From Allomyces macrogynus ATCC 38327 (lineage: Eukaryota; Blastocladiomycota; Blastocladiomycetes; Blastocladiales; Blastocladiaceae), in assembly GCA_000151295.1 (NCBI GenBank), contig GG745340.1:825654-889653 (forward strand): a DNA stretch of 64,000 bases. Direction: 5' to 3'. Of the stretch, positions 35,301 through 46,200 are shown piece after piece. Each line of letters starts with the position of its first letter. The first letter of the stretch is position 1. The position numbers were made by a program, and so were the translations under genes. The notes beneath the pieces were generated by a model, which saw only the letters and a program-made list of their open reading frames with translations, did no database searches and had not been told where the DNA came from.

Positions 35301-37024
35301 CTCACGAGCCAGAACAGCGAAACCAAGTACGGTTTGCCTTGGCCAGGTCAGATAGTGGAGCGATCGTGAACACTGACCGCATTCGTGATTGTAGCAAGTC
35401 AACGTTCAGCGAGACGATCCCCGAGAGTCTTTTCTACAAGCCCTCGGGCAAGCCGCGCAGGGGTACGCGGACGGCGAACATGGCATTCCCGTTCCCCGTC
35501 TCGCTCGGCAACTACTACGCCGAGCTGCTCACGTCGCGCGCGCTGTCGTCGGGCCTTGTCATGTCGGAGACCATGGGGACGCTCGTCTCACCCCTGCGGT
35601 CGGGTGCCGGCGGATCCACGACGGGTGGTGCCATCGGTGCGGGTCTCACCGGGACGGGTGTCAATGCCGGAAAGGACACGAGCGGGACTGGCGCGGCTGG
35701 CGCTACGGGCCCCGAGCCATTCCGCCCCGAAATCTACTTTGACGCACAACAACTCGCGGCGTTGGTGCGGCTCATGGGCCCAACGGGGCTCGCGTTCATT
35801 GACACGCGCATCGTCAAGTATATTACCGCGATCGGATCGCAGCTCGTCGTGCAAATCAATTCTCTCGTGGCCGCGGGTACGGTGCTCGAGACGAGCACGG
35901 GGTCGACTGGGACTACGGGCGGGATCGTGGGTGCCGCGGGCGTGCCGGCCGCGATCACGACCAACATGGCCAAGATTAAGGCGCTCGACGATTTCATGGA
36001 GCGGCTCACGGTCATGGGAGCGCTCATGGACGTGCGCACGGCGCTCTACCGCGTGCTCGCGCGCGAACTGGACACGACGGTGCGGCCGTTTTACCGGATG
36101 GTCATGACGTGCAGTCGTGCAGCTTGGATGAATCGCGATGGTGCCGGCGGCAGCAAGGAGCGTAGCTCGACCGACGACATTGCCGACGCGGTACGATTTT
36201 TGATGGATGATTGATCAGGCGGGTGCATTTTCTAATTTCCCTTGTCGCTTATTTACAGACCAATGTGTATCCCGGCACATGGGGCCCGATCATTGCCGAG
36301 CTGGACAGAGATCTTGACCGCGCGTTCGAGTTTATGAGTGCGTGCACGCGTCACGGGCATGGATTTGTTCATTTTCTTCTCACTGCCTCTCCTCGTGCAG
36401 AGCAACTTTCACCGGGCCAAAACAGCGTCACGATCCTGACCGCCGTCTTGGCAACAAGTTTGTGCGTGAACACGTTCTCAGACGCGATCGCGTACAATGT
36501 GGCCCTTGAAGGCTCGTGTCGCCTCCCTTTTTTGGCCTGGTGCCGTCCTTTACTTCTGACCTTCATATCCGAACTGTCTAGCGAGCCCGAACAACGCTCA
36601 TTCAATGGCAACGGCAATCCACGCCATAGTTTCTCGCGGCTTGCCCAAATGGGACGCGACGCTACAACTTGATTCGGTCGAGGAGAGCCTGGTTGCCATG
36701 GTTTGCGAGTGGCTCCTGCCCGTCTTCCGCGCCAAGCTCACCGAGACCAAAGAACTGCGCGACCGCGATGTCGAGTCGGTGTTCTTGATTCTCCACCGGG
36801 TACGTGTCGCTCACGTTGGGTGTACGACGCGCAGGCGCACTCACTCGGCGATCCTTTAGTTGACGCGCATGTCGCGCGCGGCGGGCGAGGAATGGCTCGA
36901 GCGGTACGCAGGCGTCGGGCTCGTCAAGTGGGTCCAGAGCAACATGATCCGGAGATCGGCACATTACCGCCGCCGTCGGCTACTGGGGAGCCGCGGGAAC
37001 GTGTTTGACGACGATACCGAATGA
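32317..37024 (+). CDS. NCKAP1: NCKAP1/HEM (Nap1) subunit of the WAVE regulatory complex
   Basis: Fourteen exons (32317-32544, 32655-32804, 32893-33059, 33097-33352, 33428-33583, 33646-33722, 33810-34296, 34369-34895, 34979-35326, 35395-36190, 36259-36337, 36401-36515, 36586-36799, 36860-37024) give 1254 aa, against about 1130 in animals. Family landmarks along the whole length: IAEHLVLLTRYGAPLLESL and KFPDTESVN at the N-terminus, DRRQFISHQL followed by LLGPKFAQVLGALTFARDEI, AFRLNWARLQ, and near the C-terminus RLTVMGALMDVRTAL, VALEGSPNNAHSMATAIHAI. HEM proteins pair with CYFIP in the WAVE complex that switches on Arp2/3 at the leading edge. A Gly/Thr-rich insert (GAIGAGLTGTGVNAGKD) explains part of the extra length. 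One intron is only 37 bp. The donor of exon 8 (GTTCGT) is the least certain junction. Confidence 0.93.
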
Positions 37025-37321
37025 GGAGCGGTGGATGGCCTGGGGATCGATTGGACGAGGCGGTCGCGGCCGTCTGGCCGGCTGGCATGCATCGGACTTG
37101 GTGGGACTTGCTGACCTGGATGGTGAATACAGATTTGTGGTTTGTGGATAGGTGCTTCTTTGTGGTTGTTGTCGTTTCGTGCTTTCGTGTTGTTCTAGCT
37201 GGCAACGACTGGCGTGACTTGAAAGATCGCGCAAACACAGGACGACTGCAACCACCATGTGCAAAGTCCGCAACCCCGCGATCACCAACCCAGCTTTAGT
37301 GTCAATCCACGGCCATTCACG

Positions 37322-38517
37322 ATGCCGAAGCGCGCGCAACCTGATTCGGAACCCGTCTTGGACCGCTCAAGCGCGGCGGGCGTGGCCCCGCCGTCACCCA
37401 AGCGTACCAAGGTTGCCAACCCCGACACGCCCACCGACCAAGAATTGACCAATGCAGAATCATCCAACGACGCTGCGGCCTCCACCAGCACCGCTCCGGC
37501 CGGCAAGAAGCAAAAGAAGAAAAAGTCCGTGGCCAAGACGACCGACACCAACACGATCCCGATCCACCGCGGCAAATTCAAGTTGCGGTACCTGCAAAAG
37601 CACGCGTTCCTGATCCGGCGTGCCGACCCGGCCGTCGGCCTGCTCGTGTCGTGCTCGCCCGCGACGGAAACGCGCGCGATTGGGCAATTGCGGTCGTTCG
37701 CCGACGCATGGCTGCCAAAACTGTTCCCGGACGCGCACGCCGCCTACCCGGACCTCGAGCCGGCCAACGATGTCGACTTGCAGTACGTTGCTGACGAGGA
37801 GGAGGACGATAAGAAGAAGAAGCCGCGGCCGGCGGCGGTGGACAAGGGCGACAAGACGGCGCTGTTCCAGATGGCGGATACGGGCAGTGCTGGGCTGCTG
37901 TTCTTGCGGTTTCGCAATAACGTCGCGCCATCCGAATTTGTGCTCAGGCTGTTTGGTACAATTTCGCGCCGGTGTTGAAGGGCTTTTCCACCAGGAGATT
38001 GACCGCTGCTTTGCGTCGATGCAGATTTCTTGGCAGCGTCACCCGACAAGAAGCACGCCCAGGAAACCGACCTGTCGTTTTGCCACCGCTTCCTGCCCAT
38101 GTCCCACGTCGCATCGGCCGCGACCCAAACCGACATTGTCGACACGTTTGGCCCGCTCCTGTCGAATGTCGACACGTTCGGGCTCGATACGAGCGACGCG
38201 CCAGCAACGGATGGCCGGAAACGGTCCGTGGCCATTTACGTCGAGGCACGCAATGCGCCCGCCATCAACCGACAATCGCTGACGCTCGCCCTGGGCGAGC
38301 ATTTGCCCAACACGATGTGGTCCGTGGCATCCATCTCATTACATCGCGCGGATCCGTGCCGTCGACTGACAAATCACCCCTTCTCGTTTGCAGCGTGGAC
38401 CTGAAAACGCCCGACGTCGTGATTCTCGTGAGCGTCTTCAAGTCGGTCGCGGGCATGTCGATTGTGCTCGGCCACGACTACCGGCGGCTGCACAAATTCA
38501 ATATCCAAAAGCTCTAA
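37322..38517 (+). CDS. TAN1: THUMP-domain tRNA acetylation adaptor (THUMPD1/Tan1)
   Basis: Three exons (37322-37955, 38025-38319, 38394-38517) give 350 aa. The Lys-rich N-terminus (KKQKKKKSVAK) suggests nuclear localisation. GLLVSCSPATETRAIGQLRSF matches the family's ITC-type start, followed by an acidic linker. The THUMP domain runs across the exon junctions: CHRFLPMSH, VAIYVEARNAPAINRQ, VDLKTPDVVILVSVFKSVAG and the ending DYRRLHKFNIQKL. Tan1/THUMPD1 guides the acetyltransferase Kre33/NAT10 to make ac4C12 in serine and leucine tRNAs. The exon-2 donor could alternatively be 3 bases earlier, changing one residue. The stop is only 37 bp from the stop of the convergent ERG8 gene. Confidence 0.88.
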
Positions 38518-38554
38518 AACAGCATTGTTCATTGTACTGCCACGGATTGTTCAT

Positions 38555-40208
38555 TCAGTGCAAATATTGCGCCAGGGCGGACGTGGCCAGCGTGTCCGAC
38601 TCGTCCTGGAGCCCGCCCTCGCTCGCGCGCGCGAGCAGCGGCGTCACGTTCGGGTGACGCTGGAACACACCTTCGAGAGCGGCGAGAACGGGGTCGGTGT
38701 CGGCCGTCGGCTGCAGGTACAGGACGTAGATGGCGTCGAAACCGCCGGCTACAAGGGACCGAATGTCAGAACAACGAAAAAAGTAGAGCGCCAGTTTGAG
38801 AGAAAACGAACCACCAGGCACACCGGCGCCCAGGACGCCAGGCAGGTTCGAGCACTCGTCAATCAGCGCCGTCTGCACGTCCGGCTCAATCGGGACCTGG
38901 CTGCACTCGCCCATGGTCCGCATCCCCTGCCGAATCGTCTTGAGCGTGTCCTTGACCGTCACGAGCGACTGCACCACCTCCTTTCCATCGGCCGCGTTGG
39001 TCCAGCCCTGCGCAACAACGGCCTGCAGCGCCCGGTCGTATTCGGCCGCGTTGCGCGCCAGCCCGTCGAGCGTGTCCAGCTGCGCGACGAGATCCATGTT
39101 GGCCTTGTGAATACTGTTCCACAGCTGGTCCGCAGCCGCGCGGTCGGCCTTACGCCAGGCGAGCACCTTGGACACGAGCGACGGCGTGTTGCTGCCCACG
39201 GCCACGTCGGCCAAGAGCATGGCGACGCCGCGCGGGAGCCGGAAGGGCGCGACGTCCGTGTTGATCGGGCACGTGGGCGACGCCGGGTCGAGGGCGCGCA
39301 CGAGCTCGTCGCCCGTCGCGTTCAGCTACGTTTGAGCGCGCGGTTCAGAGCGTCGCCGACCACGCAGAGCCTTGTTTGCTGCAAAAAAACGCACCCCGCG
39401 CTCGAGCAGCGGCGTGACCCTACTCGGATCGAACCGGCGGTACCGGTGCGTGCCAAACGCAGCCGACGACACGTCAAACCCGGAGCCGATCTTACCCTGC
39501 GCGAGACAGTGCGCCCACTGTGCGACATGGTGCGCCCACTTGGGCTCGACCGTGCCCGTGAAGTACCGCAGCACGGCGCCGACCAGTGACGTGACGAGCG
39601 CTGCAGACGACCCGAGCCCCGTCTTTTGCACGTCGCGCACTGACTTGGATTGCGGGACAAACGGCGGGAGTTGGCGCAGGGACGCCGAGGTCGCAGGCAG
39701 CTTGCGCGCATCGAGTTCGGCGCGCTGCGAGTAAAAGTCGTTGTCGGCCAGGATCGTGATGGCGAGCGTCGACCCGCGGGTCAATGAGGTGAATTGGACG
39801 GCGCTAACGCGCGCGCGCGCGACGCGCAGGGCTGTCAGGAGCGGGCCGTCGATGAACGGGTTCGTGGTTGCGCTACACGATCAGCGCGTCGCGTCAATGA
39901 ATGACCAGCGCGACCCTGCGCAAACGCAAACGCAGAGCGTACGGTTTCTGCACGCCATTCTCGAGCGCCGCGTCAAAGACGTAGTCGCGCACCGGGTCTG
40001 AGAACTGCGGCGAGGTGATGGTAACATGAACTTGGCCATCATCGTGCGTGGCGGGACGCGGCTGGATCACCGTGTAGAATCGCGACGTGGTCGCGACCAC
40101 GACACCTGAGTACGCGCGGTCGAGCACGAGGTATCCTCCAGCAATCAGCGCCTTGCCGGGCGCCGAGACGGCGACAGGTGCGTTGCGATCAGGAGTCGTC
40201 GAGGACAT
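38555..40208 (-). CDS. ERG8: Phosphomevalonate kinase (ERG8 type, GHMP family)
   Basis: Four exons on the minus strand (39943-40208, 39395-39872, 38812-39325, 38555-38748) give 483 aa. It opens with APGKALIAGGYLVLD, the GHMP N-terminal strand of fungal ERG8. The ATP-binding glycine/serine loop is KTGLGSSAALVTSLVGAVL near residue 173, with KIGSGFDVSSAAFG after it. The C-terminal GHMP motif spans the last junction: LGAGVPG joined to AGGFDAIYVL. The enzyme makes mevalonate-5-diphosphate for sterols and isoprenoids. Introns are 70, 69 and 63 bp. Only 145 bp separate its ATG from the aquaporin stop upstream on the same strand. Confidence 0.95.
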
Positions 40209-40353
40209 GTCTTAAGTCATGAGATGCAGAATATGCTGGCTCTTTGCGGGTCGTGCGTGGAGCGTAGACTGGATTGCTGTGCGCCAAGTGCAAGCGTGTC
40301 GTTGATCAAAATTGTTGCAGTATGTATTGGCGGCCACGTTGATGTGGAGGAGA

Positions 40354-41664
40354 CTAGGAAGTCTGATGAGGGTTGTCGCCAAAATCGGGCCGTCCGGCCC
40401 AGAACATCAGCAGAACATCAGAGGAGCTTCGAAAAACAACACTATTCATTCCAATGAGCACACATCCAAAGACCATGAAATACAGAGCACGCCAAACTTT
40501 AACAAGAACAAGGTCAAGCGACCGGGCGACACCGATTCGGAGGACCATTTGGCCAAGGACTTCGACCATCAATGGTGGTCGCGGTTCGTGTTCGATCAGA
40601 CGACGTTGTCGTCGACCCCAGTCGCAGAACGCGCGCACCAAACACCCGCCGAAGATTGCGCCTAGAATGGGAGCGACAATGGGAACCTGTTGTGTCGATC
40701 GGCGTCAGTCGAACACGCAATCATATCTGCGAGCATGAGGACAAACGAACCCAAAAGTAATACGAGAAATTCACAAACACGGCGCTACCGTACCCGACCA
40801 TGGCCAATGCGATCCGCGGTCCGAGATCGCGTGCCGGGTTGATGGCAAAACTGGTCTCGGTCCCGAGCGCAACACCGATCGCGAGCACCACCATGCCCAC
40901 GGCCACGGGCGTGAAGGTTGTTGGCGCCATGGGGTTGCGCGCCTCGGTAATGGTCATGAGCCCCATGACGAGCACCATCGTCCCCAAAAACTCGGAAAAG
41001 AAAGCGCCGACCGTGTCCATGTAGGGCGCCGGGAACGTGGTAAACATGCCGGCGGTCGCGCGATCGTGCACTTCCTTGGACACGTCCCAGTCGGCGGTCG
41101 TGCGCTCGCCGCCGTCGGCGTTGGAAATCGCGTTGATGTAGTTGCCGTAGACGACGAGCGCGCCGAAAAACGCGCCAATGAACTGTGCGCCAATGTACCA
41201 CGGGACCTTGGACCACGGGAAACGCTTGTGCACGGCGAGAGCAATCGTCACCGCCGGGTTGATGTGCGCGCCGGATTGTGAGCCAGCGGCAAAGACGGCT
41301 GGTCCGCGGTCATGATCAGTCGACAAGTCGGGACGCGACGAGCTGGCAAGGCAAATTCGTACCGAGAACGACAGCCATGAAAAAGCCCATGCGACTACGC
41401 ACAAGGATCAAGGTCAGGTCAGTTGGGACAACAGCTAATTTCGCGGCTCGAGCGACATGATCGAACGTACATGGCGAGCGGGCTACCTGACGAACCTTCC
41501 GACAGCACCGTCTGACACACAGACCCGATACCGATTAAGATCAGGATGAAGGTGCCAAGGAATTCGGCCAGCTCCTCGCGAAAATGATGGCGCAGCGTTC
41601 GCCATCCTCGACGACCCTTGAGGGACTTGAGAAATGCCGGGTCCAGAGACGGTTTGACTGGCAT
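40354..41664 (-). CDS. Aquaglyceroporin (MIP family)
   Basis: Four exons on the minus strand (41471-41664, 41363-41394, 40751-41298, 40354-40686) give 368 aa, including a 32-bp micro-exon (RMGFFMAVVL) needed to connect helix 1 to helix 2. Half-helix motifs are GAHINPAVTIALA (~residue 87) and FAINPARDLGPRI (~230). Asp right after the second NPAR marks the glycerol-conducting GlpF-type branch. The final helix reads YYFWVPIVAPILGAIFGG. After it is an unusually long tail of about 85 residues with a hydrophobic patch. The tail is in a clean frame but has weaker codon bias, so the true end may lie earlier through an unseen splice. It should be a plasma-membrane water/glycerol channel for osmotic control, sensible for wall-less zoospores. 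A good TATA box precedes it. Confidence 0.92.
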
Positions 41665-41758
41665 GGCAGGCACGCAAACTGGTAGAGAAGAACGAGAGGG
41701 CGGGTATCGGCTTTGAGCAGGGAAGATTCGGGAGAAAAGAGCGTCGACGACAGCACTG

Positions 41759-41768
41759 CTTTTATATA
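41759..41768 (-). promoter_or_regulatory. TATA box of the aquaglyceroporin gene
   Basis: TATATAAAAG on the minus strand, about 95-104 bp upstream of the ATG at 41664. Best TATA match in the window. Confidence 0.6.
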
Positions 41769-42127
41769 CACGCAGAGCGAGAAGAGCGCCAAGGCTGGCC
41801 GCGCTCCATTGATCAGACGCGCCGGAACAGTCGCAATTTGCCTTGCTTCACTCCGAGCCACCCCCACTTGGAAGCATCGTGAGGTGCGTTGACGTGGTCT
41901 CGAGCACGTTGCGCGATTCGGTGGAAGCGCCAGGACAAGAGCCGCGGCGCAGCGTGGCACCCACGTCAACGTGTACCGCTACCGCACCACCAGGCGCGCG
42001 GGGGGTGGAAATGGCTCGAGCCGGTCGATCAATCCCAAGCCGTGGCGGGGGACTTGAAGAGCAGGCTGGGTTGGAGGCGGGCTGAAGGCAACCGCACCAT
42101 CACGCGCGCATCCAGCCCAGCAACGAC

Positions 42128-42303
42128 ATGAGCCAAGACACCGCGAACGTAGTGCAGGAAGTCGCGCATGGTGCTGGGAGTAGTTGCTAACCGAGCTGAT
42201 TTGACATGACGAGCAGACGCTGCTCTGGCCCACAGTTGCCAACCGCCACCAGCGCGAGCTCGCGACCAAAAAGGAACAGCAAAAATTTACGACAACTGAG
42301 TGA
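42128..42303 (+). CDS. Possible very small two-exon gene (36 aa), doubtful
   Basis: Exon 42128-42148 (MSQDTAN) and exon 42214-42303 (QTLLWPTVANRH..., ending TTTE) join in phase over a 65-bp intron that carries a CTAAC branch-like sequence at 42187-42191. Intron size and branch site fit the window. The protein is tiny and charged, with no family known to me. The opposite strand is also open here (a frame starting at about 42501), so the direction is not certain. Confidence 0.2.
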
Positions 42304-43202
42304 TGAAAACACCAGAGGCCAATCTCTTGTCCATTCTCCACCGGCTGGACCCCGGCCAAATCGACTGGAACTGTCGGCGTACATTTCTTTGCTCCAGGCC
42401 TGCAAACCACTCTTTGCCGCGTCGACATGGTCCATTCTCTGTTCCAGCACCATCCATTGTTCAGCAGTCGCATCCGTGTTATGTACATGCACGGCGACCA
42501 TGGTTCGAGGCCGAGAGAAGCGACGGGCAATCCGATCAAGGGTCGACGCCAAGCGGACTGACTGCCTGTCACGAAAAGTCGCGTCTCGCACGAGGATCGA
42601 ACCGTCGTCGGGAACAGCCGAAAGGGAAACGCAGGGACCCACGTGGCGCGAGGCTGGTGGCCGTGCAACAGCGTGGGTACGACACGTGGCGCTGCGGTTC
42701 TTCAGCGCAAGCATGTGCGCGAGTGCGTTCGACGCCGCGGCTGGTGTGCTTGCAACGAAGGCGAGCAGGCATGATGACAAACGCGGCCGCATGCCGAAAC
42801 AGGGACAACAAAGGCGGGGAGCGCCGGATTCAGGCGTGGCGCATCGGAGTTTCCGATCCCGGCGAGGCACAGAACTCGCCGAAACCCCCCAACAACACCG
42901 TCAGGACACGCCCACAGTCCACGTCGCGACGCCAGCCCGGCCCGTACGACCACTGAACCAGCTGAACCTCCAAGGCCTCCACCGAAAACCTCCAAGGCCT
43001 CCACCGAACCCGGCCACCACCTCCACCACCGCCGCCCGCGGCCGCCCAGCCCGACGCCGACCAACCGACAACGCGCACGACGACGCTCACGATCGGGACG
43101 GGCCCCGCACGCTTCCACGCCGCCCCGCCCCGCCCGCCCGCCCGCCAAGCTCCACCATCCCGACCGTCGCATCGCCCGAAACTGCGTGCCCTCCGCCCTG
43201 TC

Positions 43203-46200
43203 ATGGCCAGCCTGCCCCCGCCGCCGGCCGGCGCGGGCGCCCCGCCCAACAACGCCGTGCCGTCGCCCGCACACGCCCACGCGCACCACCACCACCACGC
43301 CGCGCTCGGCCAGCACCAGCAGCACCAGCAGCAGCCGCTCCACGGCATGCCGCCGCCGCACCACGTCCAGCAGCAGCAACCGCCGCCGCCGCAGCACGCG
43401 GCGCACGCGCATGCGCACGGCCACCAGCAGTTGCAGCACCCGCACCAGCAGCAGCAGCACGCGCAGCAGCAGCAGCAGGCGCCGCCGGGCAGTGTTCATG
43501 GTCATGGGCACGGCCACGGCCACGTCGCACCCCAACACGCGCATCACCACCACCACCTGCACCACGCGCACCATGCTGCCGCCGCGGCAGCCCAGCAGCA
43601 GCAGCAACTCCAACAGCAGCAGCAGCACCAGCAGCAGGTCCCACCGCCGCACGTGCAGCAGCCGTCACAGCAGCCGCAGCCCCAGCCGCTCCCGGGCCCG
43701 CACCACCACCACCACCATCACCACCACGCGCACGCGCACGCGAGCGCCCCGGGCGTCGTGTCGACGCCGACAGGCGCGCCGCCCACAGCCACGCCGCGCA
43801 CGCTGCTTGCGTCTCCGCCGCCGGCCGTTGCGCCTCCAGCTGGTGCCGCTGCGCCGCCGGCATTGCCCGTCATCCCGCCGCCGCCCCCAGGCGCCAATCC
43901 GGCCGCTGCCGCGGCTGCAGTTGCCGCCAACGCGCCGCCCGGCACGACGGCCGCGTCGCCTGCGGGCGTGCGGCTCTCGGAGCTGCTCGAGGCATCGCGA
44001 CATGAGCTGGCCGCTGTCCTGCACGAGGCCAACATGTACCGGATGCAGCGTGACGAGCTTGAGCGCCGACGTACGTTGTTCCCTCTCTCTCCCTTCGTCT
44101 CGTTCAGCCCGTGGATCGGCCCCTGCCGCGTCAGGCAGAAATGGCGCGCCGCGTCGCGTGTGTTTGTGCTCGGGCGCCATGATTTTTTTTTGTTCTGGAC
44201 TTAGTGTAACGTTCTGGGTCTGGTGTTTTTTGGATCCTGCCGCTGACTCGAGCACCTCCGCAATCGCTTGCATAGTCAAAATGCAGCTCGCCGACATGAC
44301 GACGCTCCAGCAGCACCTCGTTGACCTCGACCGCCAGCACCACCAGTTCAAGGCCGCGTCCGAGGACGAGATCCGGTCGCTGCACGCGGAAATCGGCCGA
44401 CTGCGTCAGGCCGCGCACCACCAGTCAATGCAGCAGCAGCACCAAGCGCAACAGCAGGCTCAACAGCAGGCGCAACAGCAAGCGCAACAGCAAGCTCAAC
44501 AGCAGGCGCAACAGCAGGCCCAGCAGCACGCGCAACAGCAGGCGCAACAGCAGCAGCAAACACTCCACCCGCACGCGACGCGGAAGCCGTCGCTCGTCGA
44601 CGCTGTGCGCCCGACGCTGGGCGGATCGTACCCGCCGCCCCCGCAGCACGCGACGCAAGTACCCCCACCGGGTTTGCCGCGGCCTCAGCACCCGCAACAG
44701 CAACCGCAACCGCCGCAACAGCAAGTCTATCCGCATCCGTCGCAGCAGCAGGCGCCGCCACAGCACATGCAGGTGCACCAGCCGCAACAGCAGCAGCAGC
44801 AGCAACCTCCGCATTTGCAGCGGCCACGCACCGACCAAGGGGGTGATGCTGTCATGTCCGAGGCGCAGGACGCGCCCGCCGAGCTCGGGCACCCGGGCAC
44901 GCAATTGCCGCCTGTCACGGCCCCGCCCGCAGCCAGTGCGCCGTACGGCAAGCCGCTGGCAATCAACGGAGCGGCGGGTCCTGCGACCTCGGCCGCCGTC
45001 GTCCCCGCGCCCGCGCCCGTTGCGCAATTGCGCCCGATGGTCCTGGGCCCGAACGGCATGTACCGCAAGGAAGGCAACGGGTGGTACGCCATGTTCCCGC
45101 CGCTCGCGCCGCACGCGGCGCCGACTGTCGACGTGAACCTAATGCACACGCTCAAGCACGCATCGGTCGTGTGTTGCACGAGTTTCTCGCCCAAGGGCGA
45201 GTACCTGGCGACCGGATGTAACCGATCGGCCATCATCTTTGACGCCGTCACGGGCCAGCGCGTCGCGACGCTGCGCGACGGGAAGGTGACCCCGGGCCCC
45301 GCGGCGAGCACCGCAGCCAAGGCCCTCGCTGAACGGCTCCAGGCCAACGACCCGAACGCCGGCGCGCCGCCCGTCACGAGCGACCTCTACATTCGGTCGG
45401 TCTGCTTTTCGCCTGATGCGCGACTGCTCGCGTCGGGTGCCGAGGACCGTATTATTCGGTTGTGGGATTTCACCGAGCACCTGACGATTGTGCACACGTT
45501 CATGGGCCACGAAAACGATATTTACTCACTCGATTATGCGCCGTCAGGCGACTGGCTCGTGTCTGGCTCAGGCGATTGCACCGCGCGGATTTGGGACGCG
45601 CGCCACGGCGGGTGCGTGCACACGCTCACGCACACGGACGCGCCGCCCCTCGCTGTCACGGCTGCGCCGGGGCACGATGCCGTGGCCGCTGCGGCCGCCG
45701 CGAACGCGCGTGACCAGGCCGCGCAGGGCGACCCAATGGACACGGACGCGCCCGTTGACGGTGATGGCGAGACTGCAGCCGCCACTGCCGCGCCGCCTGC
45801 CGCGCAACAGGATTCGGGCGTGACGTCGGTCGCATTCTCACCGTGCTCGCGGTACCTGGCGACCGGGTCGCTCGATAAGATGGTGCGCATCTACGACGTT
45901 TCGACCGGCACGTTGCTCGACCGGCTCGAGGGCCACCTCGACTCGGTTTACTCGGTCGCGTTCCGCAAGGACGGCCGCCAAGTTGCGTCTGGCTCGCTCG
46001 ACCGGATGGTGCGGCTCTGGGACCTGCCAGACTACTCGGACCTCGCGCGCCTCGCGGCCATGCGCCGCGAGACTGGCCAGGACATGCGGTCCGACCGCAT
46101 CCCCGCGCGCGCGCACTGTGTCGCCGCGCTCGAGGGCCACAAAGACTTTGTTCTGTCGGTCGCGTACTCGGCCGACGGAAACTACGTTGCGTCCGGGTCC

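Larger units (their letters stand above)
41665..43202. other. Intergenic between aquaporin (-) and Tup1-like gene (+)
   Basis: About 1.5 kb. It contains the aquaporin promoter, one possible tiny spliced gene (42128-42303), and the Tup1-like 5' flank, where a short near-duplicate motif (CCTCCACCGAA) occurs twice around 42975-43005. Longer frames on both strands lack domains. Confidence 0.4.

Noticed and set aside
42187..42870. 227-codon minus-strand frame upstream of the aquaporin
   Set aside because: Only the segment near MVAVHVHNTDATAEQW looks protein-like; the rest is Arg/Ser/Pro text without a domain, and a strong internal donor breaks it. Noted under the micro-gene finding but not called.
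43186..44220. Very long alternative plus-strand frames through the Tup1-like first exon (Arg/Ser/Thr-rich)
   Set aside because: They are frame-shifted shadows of His/Gln/Pro repeats; the frame from 43203 joins the coiled coil and WD40 domain in phase.
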